Part shown: positions 1 through 7,969 of the stretch, in pieces
How the letters are laid out: each line of letters opens with the position of its first letter
Numbering within the stretch: position 1 is the first letter of the stretch
NCBI RefSeq assembly: GCF_025717675.1
Contig: NZ_JAJIRT010000004.1
Location: 248,001 to 312,000, forward strand
Reading direction: 5' to 3'
From: Paucibacter sp. DJ2R-2
Lineage (GTDB): Bacteria > Pseudomonadota > Gammaproteobacteria > Burkholderiales > Burkholderiaceae_C
DNA: 64,000 bases
Made by a program: the position numbers and the translations under genes
The notes under the pieces: model-generated
Seen by the model: only the letters and a program-made list of their open reading frames with translations
Databases searched by the model: none
What the model was told of the DNA's origin: nothing

Positions 1-1
1 C

Positions 2-142
2 GGGTCGAATGTCAGCACCGACATCGGCAGCACCGGCGACTATGTCCTGGAACTGCGCCACAGCGCCCAAGGCCCCGTGGTGCTCAGCCGTCAGATCAAT
101 CGCAAGGATCTGCAGCTGGCCATCGCCAAAGCACGGCTCTGA
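2..142 (+). CDS. C-terminal end of a lipoprotein-like paralog (partial)
   Basis: The reading frame is open from the left edge of the window and stops at TGA 140-142. The visible 46 residues end in a pattern (DYVLELRHSAQGPVVLS, then a charged R-K-D-x-x-L-A-x-A-K-A-R-L tail) that matches the C-terminus of the next gene (DYTLSLRNSASGSVLL, then a similar tail ending A-R-L). The two genes are therefore tandem paralogs. The function is unknown. The start, and any signal peptide, lie outside the window. Confidence 0.6.
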   Translation, partial: GSNVSTDIGSTGDYVLELRHSAQGPVVLSRQINRKDLQLAIAKARL

Positions 143-222
143 GCTCGGCTGGCGTCCGAAGCACACCAAGTCCAGTCAAAATACCAACTGACGCGACCGC
201 GCCCCGGCCAACCCCTGCTGCC

Positions 223-1083
223 ATGACAACCACTCACGAACTGCCCCATTTTTCCTTTGGCTCTGCCGCAGTGGCCTTGGCCGTGGCCCTGCTCGCCGGC
301 TGCGGCGGTGGCGGCAGCGAAACCTTGGCGCTGACGCCTGACCGTGAGATCAAGCAGATCAACACCGACACCATGCTCAACGCGGCAGCGATCGGCTATA
401 TCGCTCATCTGCATGCCTACCAGGACACGGCGCAACTGCTGCGCGAGCGCGTGCTGGAGCTCTACAAGACCCAGCTGGTCTCCGGCAAGTACGCCTGCGC
501 CAAGAGCGGCAGCCTGAGTCTGGAGCGCATCGGTGACATCTGGCGCTATGCCGCCCAGGACTGCGACATGATCAACGTCCAGATCCAGTCGGGTCAGTGG
601 GAAATCGACGCCAGCCAGGCGGCCAGCGCGGGCGTCAAGGTCAAGCTGATCAATGTGCTGTATCCCAAAGCCTTTGTCGACACCCCCAATATCGTCGTCA
701 ATGGCGCCTTCACCTTCGACATTCCGGGCAGCCCGACGCCGAGCAGCCAAGGCACCTTGACTTACAGCTACTCCAACACGGTGCGCGAATACGGTGACAT
801 CCGCCTGACCCAGCGCCAGGGCAGCAGCGTGTCCTATGACCAACGGAGCATCACCATCGTCAAGTCGCCGGTCACCAGCCTGGTGTTGACGGCCGCCGCG
901 AACGCGGCCAACGAACTCCGCGTCACCGCCGCCGACGGCTCCTCGGTCAGCCTGCCCCTGAACACCAGCAACGCCGCCGACTACACCCTGAGCCTGCGCA
1001 ACAGCGCCAGCGGGTCGGTGCTGCTGACCAAGACGGTGAGCGACCGCGACATGCGCCTGGCCCGCATCGCCGCCCGGCTTTGA
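223..1083 (+). CDS. Putative lipoprotein of unknown function
   Basis: This 286-residue protein has an N-terminal hydrophobic stretch ending in a lipobox (L-L-A-G-C, cysteine near residue 27) followed by four glycines, so it should be lipid-anchored after signal peptidase II cleavage. The ATG at 223 places the signal peptide correctly. The mature part is polar and probably rich in beta strands (many Ser/Thr/Val/Asn), and I recognise no catalytic motif. Its C-terminal third resembles the truncated gene just upstream, so this is a tandem duplication. It lies 80 bp after that gene and is probably cotranscribed with it. The lipoprotein call is firm and the function is unknown. Confidence 0.75.
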   Translation: MTTTHELPHFSFGSAAVALAVALLAGCGGGGSETLALTPDREIKQINTDTMLNAAAIGYIAHLHAYQDTAQLLRERVLELYKTQLVSGKYACAKSGSLSLERIGDIWRYAAQDCDMINVQIQSGQWEIDASQAASAGVKVKLINVLYPKAFVDTPNIVVNGAFTFDIPGSPTPSSQGTLTYSYSNTVREYGDIRLTQRQGSSVSYDQRSITIVKSPVTSLVLTAAANAANELRVTAADGSSVSLPLNTSNAADYTLSLRNSASGSVLLTKTVSDRDMRLARIAARL

Positions 1084-1143
1084 GGACGCATGCTCCGGGT
1101 TGACCCGGTGTGACCAATGGATGGGTCGAAGGCGAGGGCAAGA

Positions 1144-2214
1144 ATGAGCTCCAACAGCGACGCACCCACCATGAAACTCCTGATCCTCGGCGGCACCCAG
1201 TTCCTCGGTCGACACATGGCCGAACAAGCCCTGGCCGCCGGCCACGAGGTGACCCTCTTCAACCGCGGCAACCAGGGCCGGCGCCTGCTGGCCGGTGTCG
1301 AACAGCTGCAGGGCGACCGACGCGGCGACCTGTCCATCCTGCGCGGCCGGCGCTGGGATGCAGTGCTGGACCCGAGCTGCTACGTGCCGAGCGCTGCGCG
1401 CCGCAGCGCCGAGCTGCTGCGTGATGCCGTCGATCATTACTGCCTGGTCTCCACCATCTCGGTCTACCCGCAGATCGACGCGGACACCGACGAGCACGCG
1501 GCCGTCGCCGAACTCAGCGCCGAGCAACTGGCGCAGGCCGAAGCTCAGGCCACAGCCCCCGGCTCGCAGTCGGGCGGCGGCTATGGCGCGGCCTATGGCG
1601 GGCTCAAGGTGCTGTGCGAGCGCACTGTTCAAGACTTGATGGGCGAGCGCGCCCTGATCCTGCGCCCGGGCTTCATCGTCGGCCCCTATGACTACAGCCC
1701 GCGCCTGCCCTACTGGCTGCAGCGCTTGGCCGATTCAGCCCGCGATGGCGAGCCGGTGCTGGCGCCGGGCCGGCCCGAGCGGCCGGTGCGCTTGATCGAC
1801 GCCCGCGACATCGCCCGCTTTGCCTTGCAGCGAGCGCAAGCGCGCCAAGGCGGCCTGTTCAACACCGTCGGCGCCGACGGCCTCAATATGGGCGGCCTGC
1901 TGGAGACGGCGCATAGCGCCAGCGACAGCAAGGCCGAGCTGGTCTGGCTGCCGGATGAAAGCCTCCAGGCCGCCGGCATCCAACCTTTTGCCGACCTGCC
2001 CTACTGGCTGCCCGAAGCCGACAACGCCATGATGGACATGCGCAACCCAGCCGCCGCAGTGGCCGGGCTGCGCTTCACCGCGCTGGCCCAGACCCTGGCC
2101 GACACGGCGGCCTGGCTGAGCGCCGGCCCGCGCCCGAGCAGCCCATGCCTGAGCCGCGAGCGCGAACGCGCACTGCTCGAAGCCTGGCGGCCGGCTGCGC
2201 TGGTAAACCCCTAA
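1144..2214 (+). CDS. NAD(P)-dependent epimerase/dehydratase (SDR family)
   Basis: This 356-residue protein begins its Rossmann fold at residue 10 with the nucleotide-binding loop GGTQFLG, followed by a basic residue after beta-2 (N-R-G). The catalytic Tyr-x-x-x-Lys is visible as Y-G-G-L-K, and a GFIVGPYDY segment follows, all typical of extended atypical SDR reductases/epimerases. The substrate cannot be read from sequence. I chose ATG 1144 because GAGG at 1134-1137 sits six bases upstream. ATG 1117 is a longer alternative, and ATG 1171 would start right at the Rossmann strand. The gene stands alone between the lipoprotein and the carboxypeptidase. Confidence 0.8.
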   Translation: MSSNSDAPTMKLLILGGTQFLGRHMAEQALAAGHEVTLFNRGNQGRRLLAGVEQLQGDRRGDLSILRGRRWDAVLDPSCYVPSAARRSAELLRDAVDHYCLVSTISVYPQIDADTDEHAAVAELSAEQLAQAEAQATAPGSQSGGGYGAAYGGLKVLCERTVQDLMGERALILRPGFIVGPYDYSPRLPYWLQRLADSARDGEPVLAPGRPERPVRLIDARDIARFALQRAQARQGGLFNTVGADGLNMGGLLETAHSASDSKAELVWLPDESLQAAGIQPFADLPYWLPEADNAMMDMRNPAAAVAGLRFTALAQTLADTAAWLSAGPRPSSPCLSRERERALLEAWRPAALVNP

Positions 2215-2338
2215 CGCGCCAGCGCCACAGCAGGCCGCGAGGCGGGTTTCCACCGCTGGGCGCGGCCGGTCGCGCTGCGCAAACTGGTCGTTTGCAGCGC
2301 TTCATTCGGCGCAGCCAACCGCAGCGAGACCTGGCCCC

Positions 2339-4639
2339 ATGAAACACACCCTGCCCATCCTCACCGCCACCCTGGCCCTGCTCGGCCTGGGCCACGCTCC
2401 GGTTCAGGCGGCGGGCAGCCAGGGCACGGTCGGCCCGGGCATCGCCGGCCAGGAGATGGCCAGCCGCAGCATCATGCGCGCCTATTTCCGCGACATTCAG
2501 CAGGCCCGGGCCATTGCCCACAGCCGCTTCGAAACCCTGGAGTCCAAGTACGAACTCGGCTATGTGGTGGTGAACGCCAATGCCGAGGAGCAGCGCGAGC
2601 TGCGCGCCCTCGGATTCAGCTTGCAGGCCGATGCCAAATGGCAGGGTCGTCAGCTGGCCCTGGCACGCAGCGAGGAAAAAGCCGCCAAGCAGCGCCAGCA
2701 GCGCGCCCCGGGAGGGCCGCAGCCCAGCTTTGTCGGCATTCCGAACTACAGCTGCTACCCCACGGTGGAAGAGGTGTTCGCCGAGGGCGACGCCTTGATC
2801 GCGGCGCGCCCCGACCTGGCCCGCTGGGTGGACATCGGGGACTCCTGGCAAAAGACCCAGGGCCAGGGTGGCTACGACCTGCGCGTGCTGCGCTTGAGCA
2901 ACGCGGCCTACCCGAGCGGCAAGCCCAAGCTCTTCATCAACGCCGGCATCCACGCCCGCGAGTACGCCACCACGCCCCTGGTGCTGGAGTTCGCCAAGCG
3001 CCTGGTGAACGGCCACGGCGTCGACGCCGACATGACCTGGATCCTCGACCAACACGAGATCCACCTGCTGCTGGCCACCAACCCTGATGGCCGCAAGAAG
3101 GCCGAGACCGGCCTGCTCTGGCGCAAGAACACCAACACCGCCTACTGCGGCGCCAACAGCAACTCGCGCGGCGCCGACCTGAACCGCAACTTCGGCTACG
3201 ACTGGTTCGGCACGGCCACCGGCTCCAGCGGCAACGCCTGTTCCGACACCTACCGCGGCCCGAGCGCAGCCTCCGAGCCCGAGACCCAGGCCGTCGAGGC
3301 CTACATCCGCCGCCTCTGGCGCGACCGCCGTGGCCCCGGCCGCGACGACCCTGCGCCGGCGGACGCCAGCGGCATCCACCTCGACATCCACAGCCACGGC
3401 CGCCTGCTGCTCTGGCCCTGGGGCTCGAACGGCACGCCGGCGCCCAATGACACGCAGCTGGCCACCCTGGGCCGCAAGTTCGCGTTCTGGAACGGCCACA
3501 CGCCGCAGCGCTCCGTGGCCCTGTACGAGACCGACGGCACCAGCGACGGCCCGAGCTACGGCGAACTGGGCGTGGCCGCCTTCACCTTCGAGCTGGGCAC
3601 GGCCTTCTTTGAATCCTGTGGCTATTACCAGAACACCTTGCTGCCCAGCAATCTGCAGGCCCTGATCTACGCCGCCAAGGTCCTGCGCGCCCCCTACCAA
3701 ACGCCCGCCGGACCTGATGCGCTGAATGTCAGCGTCAGCGGCCTGGCCGCCACCGGTGTGCCACCGGGCACCGTGCTGCAGCTCAGCGCCAGCGTCGACG
3801 ACACGCGCTACAACAACAGCAATGGCGTCGAGCCCTCGCAGAACATTGCCGCAGCGCAGTTCTATGTCGACTTCCCACCCGGCGGCCGCCAGGCCTCGCC
3901 GCGGCCCATGCAGGCGGTAGACGGCGCCTTCGACAGCAAGCAGGAGGCCGTGCGGGCCACCGTGGACACCAGCGCCTGGGCGCCGGGCCCGCATCTGGTC
4001 TATGTGCGCGGCCGCGACGCTGCTGGCAACTGGGGTGCTTTGAGCGCCGCCTTCATCCGCATCGACCCGAACGCGAGCACCGCGCCGGTGGCCGCCTTCG
4101 AAGCGGTGGCCCAGGAGCGCAGCGTCACGTTCACCGACCGCAGCGCTGACAACGGCCAGATCGTCAGCCGCAGCTGGAACTTTGGCGATGGCCAGACCGG
4201 CAGCGGCGCCACCGTCAACCATGTCTACGCGGCCGACGGCAGCTACACAGTGAACCTCGCAGTGACCGACGACGAAGGCAAGAGCAGCAGCACCAGCAAG
4301 ACCGTCAGCGTGGCGGCCGACACCACGCCGGTGCTGAGCAATGGCCAAAGCCTCAGCGGCTTGGCCGGCAGCACCGGCAACTGGAGCTATTACCGTGTGC
4401 TGCTGCCCCAGGGGGCGCGCAATCTGGTGGTCAGCACCAGTGGTGGCAGCGGTGATCTGGATCTGTATGTTCGCTACGGCCAGGCGCCCGACGCTGGCAG
4501 CTACGACTGCCTCAAGGAAAGCGGCAGCAACAACGAGACCTGCAGCCTGCCCACGCCGACTCCGGGTTACGTCTACATCGGCCTGTATGCCTATGCCAGC
4601 TACAGCGGCGTCACGCTCAAGGTCACTTACACGCCCTGA
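2339..4639 (+). CDS. Secreted M14 zinc carboxypeptidase with PKD and PPC domains
   Basis: This 766-residue exoenzyme has a Sec signal peptide ending near A-Q-A (about residue 25). The M14 catalytic domain shows the zinc ligands H205-A-R-E208 and H351 (in D-I-H-S-H-G), the substrate-binding N-P-D-G and D-L-N-R-N-F motifs, and the catalytic glutamate E418 in T-F-E-L-G. A PKD domain starts near residue 582 (W-N-F-G-D-G core), followed by a bacterial pre-peptidase C-terminal (PPC) domain ending at the stop. Such enzymes trim C-terminal residues from peptides outside the cell, and the C-terminal domains usually help secretion or substrate binding and may be removed. The gene appears monocistronic. 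A structured repeat begins within its stop codon. Confidence 0.92.
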   Translation: MKHTLPILTATLALLGLGHAPVQAAGSQGTVGPGIAGQEMASRSIMRAYFRDIQQARAIAHSRFETLESKYELGYVVVNANAEEQRELRALGFSLQADAKWQGRQLALARSEEKAAKQRQQRAPGGPQPSFVGIPNYSCYPTVEEVFAEGDALIAARPDLARWVDIGDSWQKTQGQGGYDLRVLRLSNAAYPSGKPKLFINAGIHAREYATTPLVLEFAKRLVNGHGVDADMTWILDQHEIHLLLATNPDGRKKAETGLLWRKNTNTAYCGANSNSRGADLNRNFGYDWFGTATGSSGNACSDTYRGPSAASEPETQAVEAYIRRLWRDRRGPGRDDPAPADASGIHLDIHSHGRLLLWPWGSNGTPAPNDTQLATLGRKFAFWNGHTPQRSVALYETDGTSDGPSYGELGVAAFTFELGTAFFESCGYYQNTLLPSNLQALIYAAKVLRAPYQTPAGPDALNVSVSGLAATGVPPGTVLQLSASVDDTRYNNSNGVEPSQNIAAAQFYVDFPPGGRQASPRPMQAVDGAFDSKQEAVRATVDTSAWAPGPHLVYVRGRDAAGNWGALSAAFIRIDPNASTAPVAAFEAVAQERSVTFTDRSADNGQIVSRSWNFGDGQTGSGATVNHVYAADGSYTVNLAVTDDEGKSSSTSKTVSVAADTTPVLSNGQSLSGLAGSTGNWSYYRVLLPQGARNLVVSTSGGSGDLDLYVRYGQAPDAGSYDCLKESGSNNETCSLPTPTPGYVYIGLYAYASYSGVTLKVTYTP

Positions 4640-4849
4640 GAGCTTAAGAGCTTTTCTACTGCGCCACCGTCAGGCGTCGTTGGCCGGTTCTCGGAATCCT
4701 CACGTACAGGAAGTACGTTCCGGTTCCTGCGCGCCGGCCGCCTCGACCAGAGGCCGAGTCCTTCGCCAGGCAGATCAAGTCCTCAGGACTTGATCAGTCC
4801 GGGCTCAGCCTAGCCTGACGGCGGCTCGCTACGAAAACTCTCAAGCTCT
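4639..4849. repeat. Intergenic element made of nested inverted repeats
   Basis: Outer arms at 4639-4675 and 4813-4849 are imperfect inverted copies: AGAGCTT...GCGCC.CCGTCAGGC on the left pairs with GCCTGACGGCGGC...AAGCTCT on the right. Inside are a perfect 10-bp palindrome pair, GATCAAGTCC (4773-4782) and GGACTTGATC (4786-4795), and a CGTAC/GTACG pair at 4703-4717 bracketed by GGAA and TTCC. No protein is encoded. It fills most of the gap between the carboxypeptidase and the next gene and may also act as a transcription barrier. This is probably a copy of a genome-wide repeat family, which cannot be shown from one window. Confidence 0.65.
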
Positions 4850-4895
4850 GAAGCTACAGTGCGGTCCTTGTTCGACCCATCTTGAAGTCCGCCCT

Positions 4896-5525
4896 GTGAT
4901 CGATCTGCCCAAACTCAGCAAACCCGAAAGCGGCCCGGCGCCGCGCTGGTTCCACATCGCCGTGGCCGGCAGCATGGTGCTCAGCTCGGTGGCCGCGGTC
5001 TATGGCTCCTGGCGCACCAGCCAGACCATGGCGGCCCTGGTCAAGGAGAACACCCGGCTGGTGATGGCCAACTCGACACCGCTGCTGGAATTCGGCACCG
5101 GCAATCAGGTGGGCGGCAAGGCGCAGCTGAGTTTCACGGTGCAGAACGTGGGCAATGGGCCGGCACGGGTGGTGTGGTTCGAGCTCAAGTCGAACGGCAA
5201 ACCGGTTCCGCATGTGATCGAGATGGTGAACGAGGTGGCGCCGGAGCTCGGGCGCAAGCTGCTGATCAGCACCACGACCATCGCGCCGCGCCTGATTTCG
5301 GCCGGCAAGGAAATCCAGCTGTTCGGCTGGGACCGCCCGCCCGAGTCCGACGCCGCCGGCTTTGCGGCCTGGAACCGCTTTGACCAGCACCGCCAGCGCA
5401 AGCTCAGCGTGCAGGCCTGCTACTGCTCGGTGCTCGATGCCTGCTGGATTTCGAACCTCGAAGGCGACATCCCGAAGCCGGTCGAACGATGCGAGACCGA
5501 GGGCCGCCTCTCACCCCAAGGCTGA
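4896..5525 (+). CDS. Hypothetical membrane-anchored protein
   Basis: This 209-residue protein starts at GTG 4896. A single transmembrane segment spans about residues 20-40 (F-H-I-A-V-A-G-S-M-V-L-S-S-V-A-A-V-Y), preceded by a Pro/Lys-rich tail and followed by a soluble domain. The soluble part has a beta-sandwich look (S-F-T-V-Q-N-V-G-N-G-P-A-R-V), as in many bacterial signal-anchored proteins of unknown role. A cysteine cluster (C-Y-C-S-V-L-D-A-C) lies near the C-terminus and could form disulfides or bind metal. I do not recognise a named family. It converges with the lipoprotein gene downstream, with 14 bases between them. Confidence 0.65.
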   Translation: MIDLPKLSKPESGPAPRWFHIAVAGSMVLSSVAAVYGSWRTSQTMAALVKENTRLVMANSTPLLEFGTGNQVGGKAQLSFTVQNVGNGPARVVWFELKSNGKPVPHVIEMVNEVAPELGRKLLISTTTIAPRLISAGKEIQLFGWDRPPESDAAGFAAWNRFDQHRQRKLSVQACYCSVLDACWISNLEGDIPKPVERCETEGRLSPQG

Positions 5526-5539
5526 GGCGGCCTCGCGCC

Positions 5540-5914
5540 TCAGCTGCCGCAGGACGGCACTTGCGGCTTCTGGCTGGTCTTCATGCACTGCTTGAAGCCT
5601 TGCGGCAGGTCACGCATCTCCTGCGTCTGACCTGCGGCCACCGTGAACTGGCGGATCACCTGATGGGTGCAGGTGGTGGCTGGCTGGCCGCCCTCGCCCT
5701 CGGCCGTGCTGCAGCGGCTGGTGTAGAGCGCGTAATGGCATTCACCGCTGGGGCTGGCCACGCACTGGAAGTTGGCCGTGCCGGCGGCGTTCATGCTCAG
5801 CTTGCTGCTGTTGCCGCCTTCGGTGTGCGTCACGTGAATGGCGCAACCCGTGGCCAACAAGGCCAGCGCGGCGGCGGCGGAAAAAGACAAGAGGGAGCGA
5901 ATGGCGGTCTTCAT
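5540..5914 (-). CDS. Small putative lipoprotein
   Basis: This 124-residue protein has a clear lipoprotein signal: M-K-T-A-I-R, a hydrophobic core, then the lipobox L-A-T-G-C with cysteine at about residue 24. The mature part contains several cysteines (a C-x-x-x-x-x-x-x-C-H pattern, C-S-T-A, T-T-C-T-H, K-Q-C and a C near the end), suggesting disulfide bonds in the periplasm. I recognise no known domain. It is transcribed away from the following gene and converges with the membrane protein before it. Confidence 0.65.
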   Translation of the reverse strand: MKTAIRSLLSFSAAAALALLATGCAIHVTHTEGGNSSKLSMNAAGTANFQCVASPSGECHYALYTSRCSTAEGEGGQPATTCTHQVIRQFTVAAGQTQEMRDLPQGFKQCMKTSQKPQVPSCGS

Positions 5915-6258
5915 GGATGGGCTTTCCAGCGAGGCGCTGGTTGTTGGTGGATGGTTGTTGAGTAGGTCAGTGATGACACTGCCGGTGAATCGCGGCTTGG
6001 AGCCTGGATCACTGCAGATGGACGCATCCTAGGAAGGGCCGACACGGCCGTCCTGCGTTTTGCGACCCACTGCATGAATCGAGGCCTGAAGCGTCATGCC
6101 GGCGCCACTTTCGTTTCGCTTCGCACCTGATTCGTGCGTTCTGTGCCGCCCAAGCTGCAGACGGTCGGAGCCGGCTGGCTGGGCTCGAAGCTCGCCCCTA
6201 CATTGCGATCCATGCCCTCGCTGCCGAGGGCGCCCCGCACAACTTCGGAAGGTCCGCC
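5915..6258. other. Divergent intergenic region, 344 bp
   Basis: This gap separates two divergently transcribed envelope-protein genes and must hold both promoters. I see no convincing -35/-10 pair, no RNA gene and no long repeat. A plausible ribosome binding site (GGAAGG) sits about six bases upstream of the ATG at 6259. Confidence 0.4.
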
Positions 6259-6834
6259 ATGTCGACAAGCCCTCGCCTCTTCAGCACCCTTGCCCTTTCC
6301 GTCAGCCTCGGTCTGGGCCTGATGGCTTCGGCCGCACAGGCCGGCGACGACGCCAACAAGCCCAGCAAGTCCTTCAGGGCCGGCGTGGACATCAGCGAAC
6401 AAGCGGACCTCAAAGACATCGGCCTGCCGGCCTACCCCGGCGCGCGGATCCACCGCGACAAAAAGGACGACAAAAAGGAAGACAACGGCAACGCCACCAT
6501 CGGCTTTTCCTTCGGCCCCTTCGGCATGAAGCTGGTGGTGTCCAAATTCGCCAGCAACGACGAGCTGGAACAAGTCAGCCGCTACTACCGCGAGGCCCTG
6601 GCCAGCTACGGCACGGTGCTGGACTGCAGCCCCGGCAGCCCCGAGGCCTTGGCCGCCCAGGCCCGCAAGAGCCGCAAGGAAAAAGACCCCAACGGTTGCG
6701 GCGACGTCAGCGGCGACCGTGACGAACGCGTCTACAAGGTCGGCACCGAGAAGAACTTCCGCCTGGTCTCGCTCAAAACCGTGGGCCGTGAAGTGCAATT
6801 TCAGCTGATGCGGCTGGAGCTCAAGGGTCTCTGA
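6259..6834 (+). CDS. Secreted protein of unknown function
   Basis: This 191-residue protein has a Sec signal peptide (hydrophobic core and a cleavage site at A-Q-A, about residue 29). The mature protein has a Lys/Asp-rich linker (R-D-K-K-D-D-K-K-E-D) and a motif G-L-P-A-Y-P-G-A-R that recurs in periplasmic proteins annotated only as hypothetical. The two cysteines (in L-D-C-S-P and N-G-C-G-D) could pair. No catalytic motif is visible. GGAAGG upstream supports the ATG at 6259. Confidence 0.7.
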   Translation: MSTSPRLFSTLALSVSLGLGLMASAAQAGDDANKPSKSFRAGVDISEQADLKDIGLPAYPGARIHRDKKDDKKEDNGNATIGFSFGPFGMKLVVSKFASNDELEQVSRYYREALASYGTVLDCSPGSPEALAAQARKSRKEKDPNGCGDVSGDRDERVYKVGTEKNFRLVSLKTVGREVQFQLMRLELKGL

Positions 6835-6890
6835 CGCAGAACCCTGTACGGCTCCCCATTTTTTTATCAGGCCGTGAGGCCGCTTCAACG

Positions 6891-7637
6891 ATGCCTCTGT
6901 TTTCACCCACGATCCAGGCTTTCTGGCACGCCAGCTTCCTCGCCGGCGAACGGCTGTCTCAGGACGAAGACTTCACCGTCGTCGTCAATCCCAGCTTGGG
7001 GGAGGATAGACGGCTCATGATCCTGCGCCGCGCTGATGGCCGGGTCCATATCGCCCTGAGACCCGAAGTCGCCGAGCAACTGGAGCTCGCCCGCCTGCCG
7101 GGCCTGAGCGAGCCCCTGCTGCGGCAAGAGCTGAGCGAACACCACCTCCAGCTCCATGGCGCGGACCTGGTCTTCCATTTCAGCGAGGCCGATCAACACA
7201 GCCTGCAACTGGAGCAGCCGGCCCCGGGCGTGCGCCTCTTGACTGCCGCGGACGCGGCCGCTTTCGCCGAGTTCCAAGCCTCAGCCTCGGAGCAAGATCT
7301 GGACGATGCCTACGTGGAACTCGACCACTGGGCGGTGTTGGGCGCCTTTGAAGGCGAGCGCCTGGTGTGTGCGGCCAGCATGTACCCCTGGGATGATGCT
7401 GCTGACGATGAAGAACAAAGCAAGATTGCCGATGTCGGCGTGCTGACTCTGCCCTCAGACCGCGGCCGGGGCCATGCCCGCCGCGTGATTCGCGCGATCG
7501 CTCGTCACGCCTATGAACAGGGTTATGAGATGCAATACCGCTGTCAGACCGACAACGCCGCGTCGGCCGCTTTGGCGCGGGCTGCGGGGCTCAGTCTGTT
7601 TGGCAGCTGGGAAGTGCTTACCGCTGAGCAGGATTAG
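6891..7637 (+). CDS. GNAT family N-acetyltransferase
   Basis: In this 248-residue protein the acetyl-CoA-binding motif A of the GNAT fold is seen near residues 185-205: V-G-V-L-T-L-P-S-D-R-G-R-G-H-A-R-R, where R-G-R-G-H-A is the pyrophosphate-binding loop. It is followed by the motif B region (N-A-A-S-A-A-L-A-R-A-A-G). The N-terminal half is a separate, less conserved domain. The acceptor substrate is unknown. The stop codon TAG (7635-7637) is also the first three bases of the MITE-like element that follows, so insertion of that element may have supplied the present C-terminus. Confidence 0.8.
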   Translation: MPLFSPTIQAFWHASFLAGERLSQDEDFTVVVNPSLGEDRRLMILRRADGRVHIALRPEVAEQLELARLPGLSEPLLRQELSEHHLQLHGADLVFHFSEADQHSLQLEQPAPGVRLLTAADAAAFAEFQASASEQDLDDAYVELDHWAVLGAFEGERLVCAASMYPWDDAADDEEQSKIADVGVLTLPSDRGRGHARRVIRAIARHAYEQGYEMQYRCQTDNAASAALARAAGLSLFGSWEVLTAEQD

Positions 7638-7880
7638 CCCGGATGTTTCACGAGGTCGGCCCTGGCCGGTCCGCAGCACCGATGAGCACGATGATCTCTC
7701 GCTTCGACCTTCGATCCATTTTGGACACTGGGCCTACGCGGGCTTGCGCGGCCCAGACCTTGCCCCTGACGCCTCAACTCCTCGCCGATGCCACTGGGCA
7801 TCAGCTGCGGCCGTCTCGGCGCCACTGGCTGCGGCCTGGACGCACGCAATTCCCGCGTCCCTCGTGAAATATCCGGGCTA
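7635..7880. mobile_element. MITE-like element with 21-bp terminal inverted repeats
   Basis: The 21 bases at 7635-7655 (beginning TAGCCCGGAT, ending TTTCACGAGG) match the reverse complement of 7860-7880 at 20 of 21 positions. The 246-bp interval encodes no credible protein, so it looks like a non-autonomous element or an internally deleted insertion sequence. I see no clear target-site duplication. I cannot assign the IS family. The remaining gap to the CoA-transferase gene (7881-7969) holds nothing recognisable. Confidence 0.6.
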
Positions 7881-7969
7881 GGGCCTGTTCACACGACGTC
7901 GATGGGCCGCGACAGCAAGCCGGCAGCCAGGCCTGCGGCGCCGCTTGACGCCAGAAACGCCGGGCGAGC

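Noticed and set aside
1095-1108. CCGGGT/ACCCGG inverted repeat after the lipoprotein gene
   Set aside because: The loop is only two bases and there is no T run, so it is not a convincing terminator.
91-1632. A 513-residue minus-strand open frame across the lipoprotein and epimerase genes
   Set aside because: Composition is typical of an antisense shadow, and both plus-strand genes show recognisable features.
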